Assembly (NCBI RefSeq): GCF_051307045.1
Contig: NZ_CP150452.1
Span: 2,232,001 to 2,296,000 of the forward strand
Direction of reading: 5' to 3'
From: Dryocola sp031988645
GTDB lineage: Bacteria > Pseudomonadota > Gammaproteobacteria > Enterobacterales > Enterobacteriaceae
Length of the DNA: 64,000 nt
Both the position numbers and the translations under genes were made by a program. Below the pieces are notes generated by a model. That model made no database searches, was not told the origin of the DNA, and saw only the letters and a program-made list of their open reading frames with translations. Below, one piece after another: positions 62,455 through 64,000 of the stretch (positions within the stretch are counted from its first letter, which is position 1; each line of letters starts with the position of its first letter).

Positions 62455-63507
62455 ATGGTTTTTAAAATCGCAAGCTCTCCCTATACCCACAACCAGCGCA
62501 GCACCTCAAGGATCATGCTGCTGGTGACCTACGCCGCCCTGCCGGGCATCGCAGCGCTGTGCTTCTGGTTCGGCTGGGGTAGCCTGATTCAAATCGCCCT
62601 GGGCATTCTCAGCGCGGTGGCGGCTGAAGCGCTGGTGGTCAAGCTGCGCAAGCAGTCGCTGCGTCTTACCCTTGGCGATAATTCTGCCGCGCTGACCGGC
62701 CTGCTGCTGGGGATCAGCCTTCCCCCGCTGGCGCCCTGGTGGATGATAATTCTCGGGACGGTTTTTGCGGTGATTATCGCAAAACAGCTCTATGGCGGCC
62801 TGGGCCATAACCCCTTTAATCCGGCGATGGTTGGCTACGTTGTGCTGCTAATCGCCTTCCCGGTGCAAATGACCTCATGGCTGCCGCCGCAGTCTATCGC
62901 CGCTACGGTGCCGGGCTTTACCGACGTGCTGCACGTTATCTTCACCGGCAGCACGGCCGCGGGCGATACCATGACGCAGCTGCGCATCGGCGTGGACGGC
63001 ATCAGCCAGGCTACGCCGCTCGATACTTTTAAAACGGGCATTCACGCGGGCCGTCAGGCTGCGGATTTGCTCAATACCCCGATTTACGGCGGCGTGCTGG
63101 CAGGACTTGGCTGGCAGTGGGTTAACGTGGCGTTTATGGCGGGCGGCGTTTTCCTGCTGTGGCGCGGCACTATCCGCTGGCATATTCCGGCCAGTTTCCT
63201 GCTGACGCTGACCCTTTGCGCCACGCTCGGCTGGCTGCTTGCGCCGGAAAAATGCGTTTCGCCTGCGGTGCATCTTTTCTCCGGCGCGACGATGTTCGGG
63301 GCTTTCTTTATTCTTACCGACCCGGTTACCGCCTCGACAACCAACCGCGGGCGCCTGCTGTTTGGCGCGCTGGCCGGTTTGCTGGTCTGGCTGATCCGCA
63401 CCTGGGGCGGCTATCCCGACGGGGTGGCCTTTGCGGTGCTGCTGGCGAACATCACCGTGCCGCTAATTGACTACTACACTCGTCCGCGCGTCTACGGCCA
63501 TCGTTAA
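62455..63507 (+). CDS. rsxD: RsxD, covalent-FMN membrane subunit
   Basis: A 350-residue polytopic subunit homologous to NqrB (E. coli RsxD, 352). The flavinylation motif DGISQATPLD places the FMN-accepting threonine at residue 187, the same number reported for Vibrio cholerae RnfD. NPFNPAMVGYVVLLIAFPVQ and ILTDPVTASTTNRGRLLFG are further family blocks. It starts directly after the rsxC stop codon. FMN would be attached by ApbE, not encoded here. Confidence 0.96.
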   Translation: MVFKIASSPYTHNQRSTSRIMLLVTYAALPGIAALCFWFGWGSLIQIALGILSAVAAEALVVKLRKQSLRLTLGDNSAALTGLLLGISLPPLAPWWMIILGTVFAVIIAKQLYGGLGHNPFNPAMVGYVVLLIAFPVQMTSWLPPQSIAATVPGFTDVLHVIFTGSTAAGDTMTQLRIGVDGISQATPLDTFKTGIHAGRQAADLLNTPIYGGVLAGLGWQWVNVAFMAGGVFLLWRGTIRWHIPASFLLTLTLCATLGWLLAPEKCVSPAVHLFSGATMFGAFFILTDPVTASTTNRGRLLFGALAGLLVWLIRTWGGYPDGVAFAVLLANITVPLIDYYTRPRVYGHR

Positions 63508-63516
63508 GGAATCGTC

Positions 63517-64000
63517 ATGCTGAAAACAATGCAAAAACATGGCGTTACGCTGGCGATTTTCGCCGCGCTGGCCACCGGCCTCACCGCGGTGGTTAACGAG
63601 CTGACCAAACCGACTATCGATCGCCAGGCCGCGCTGCAGCAAAAATTATTGTTCGATCAGGTTTTACCTGCCGACATGTACGACAACGACATCCAGCAGA
63701 GCTGCGTCCTCGTCAACGACCCGCAGATCGGCGCGGGCGACCGCCGGGTATACGTGGCGCGTAAAGGCGATGAGCCCGTCGCCGCGGTGATGGAAGTTAC
63801 CGCTCCCGACGGCTATTCCGGCGCAATCCAGCTGCTGGTGGGCGCCGATTTCAACGGCAAAGTGCTGGGCACCCGCGTGACCGAACATCATGAGACGCCG
63901 GGGCTTGGCGATAAAATCGAACTTCGCCTGAGCGACTGGATAACCCATTTCTCGGGCAGAACCATCCAGGGCGCGGACGACGCCGCCTGGGCGGTGAAGA
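63517..64000 (+). CDS. rsxG: RsxG, electron transport subunit, truncated by the window end
   Basis: The first 161 residues are visible. An N-terminal transmembrane helix (TLAIFAALATGLTAVVNEL) anchors a periplasmic FMN-binding domain; GADFNGKVLGTRVTEHHETP is the typical NqrC/RnfG start of that domain. The SGAT-type flavinylation site lies beyond the window. AAGGAA lies before the ATG at 63517. Confidence 0.93.
   Translation, partial: MLKTMQKHGVTLAIFAALATGLTAVVNELTKPTIDRQAALQQKLLFDQVLPADMYDNDIQQSCVLVNDPQIGAGDRRVYVARKGDEPVAAVMEVTAPDGYSGAIQLLVGADFNGKVLGTRVTEHHETPGLGDKIELRLSDWITHFSGRTIQGADDAAWAVK

Noticed and set aside
1..64000. CRISPR arrays, tRNA/rRNA genes, insertion sequences, prophage or conjugative genes
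   Set aside because: No regularly spaced repeats, transposase, integrase or RNA-gene sequences were recognised on either strand.

Overview
The window is a 64-kb piece of an enterobacterial chromosome (family Enterobacteriaceae, roughly 55-60% G+C by eye). It carries no rRNA, tRNA, CRISPR array, prophage or insertion sequence that I can recognise. Many genes are close relatives of Escherichia coli genes in E. coli-like order: ydcI-ydcJ-opgD-rimL-ydcK-tehAB, smrA-ogt-fnr-uspE, pntAB-ydgH-ydgI-folM-rstA/rstB-tus-fumC-fumA-manA-ydgA-malI-malXY-add-ydgJ-cnu-ydgK-rsxABCDG. It is not E. coli itself: blocks that are far apart in E. coli are joined, ydcH, ydgC and blr are not seen, and a Klebsiella-type urate hydroxylase gene (hpxO) is present. 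The tus gene and a near-perfect Ter site place the window in the replication-terminus region.

Layout. Positions 1-7.7 kb hold sugar and peptide use: the end of a cellobiose-type PTS permease, a GH5-like glycosidase plus GPH symporter pair facing a LacI regulator, and a DppA-like binding protein facing a PepT-like peptidase. Positions 7.7-22.6 kb are the tehAB/ydcK/rimL/opgD/ydcJI backbone with inserted modules: hpxO behind a sigma-54-type promoter, an aminotransferase with an amino-acid binding protein and a divergent LysR regulator, and a carboxylesterase. Positions 22.8-31 kb hold an McaS-like small RNA, ogt, fnr, uspE, yciE, a zinc alcohol dehydrogenase and pntAB. Positions 31.5-51 kb hold ydgH to add, including the terminus protein, both fumarases and the malI/malXY module. 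In this stretch rstA and rstB are separated by zinT and a small unknown gene. Positions 51.9-55.5 kb form an accessory cassette of a Gly/Asn/Ser-rich lipoprotein and a two-partner-secretion (TpsB) outer-membrane transporter. The right end holds ydgJ, a GH1 glucosidase, cnu, ydgK and the rsx electron-transport operon, cut off inside rsxG.

Regulatory sites can be read for several genes: NsrR (tehA), sigma-54 (hpxO), CRP (mcaS), FNR (fnr), PhoP (rstA), Zur (zinT), MalI (malI/malX), and two unassigned LacI-type operators (GH5 and GH1 genes).

The most striking sequence-level observation is that nine genes (the GH5-like gene, rimL, the binding-protein gene, uspE, ydgH, fumA, malI, the lipoprotein gene and the GH1 gene) each carry one +1 frameshift. 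Every one is repaired by removing one G or C from a run that is part of a GGCC tetranucleotide. This looks like systematic sequencing error, possibly at a methylated motif, rather than nine independent pseudogenes.
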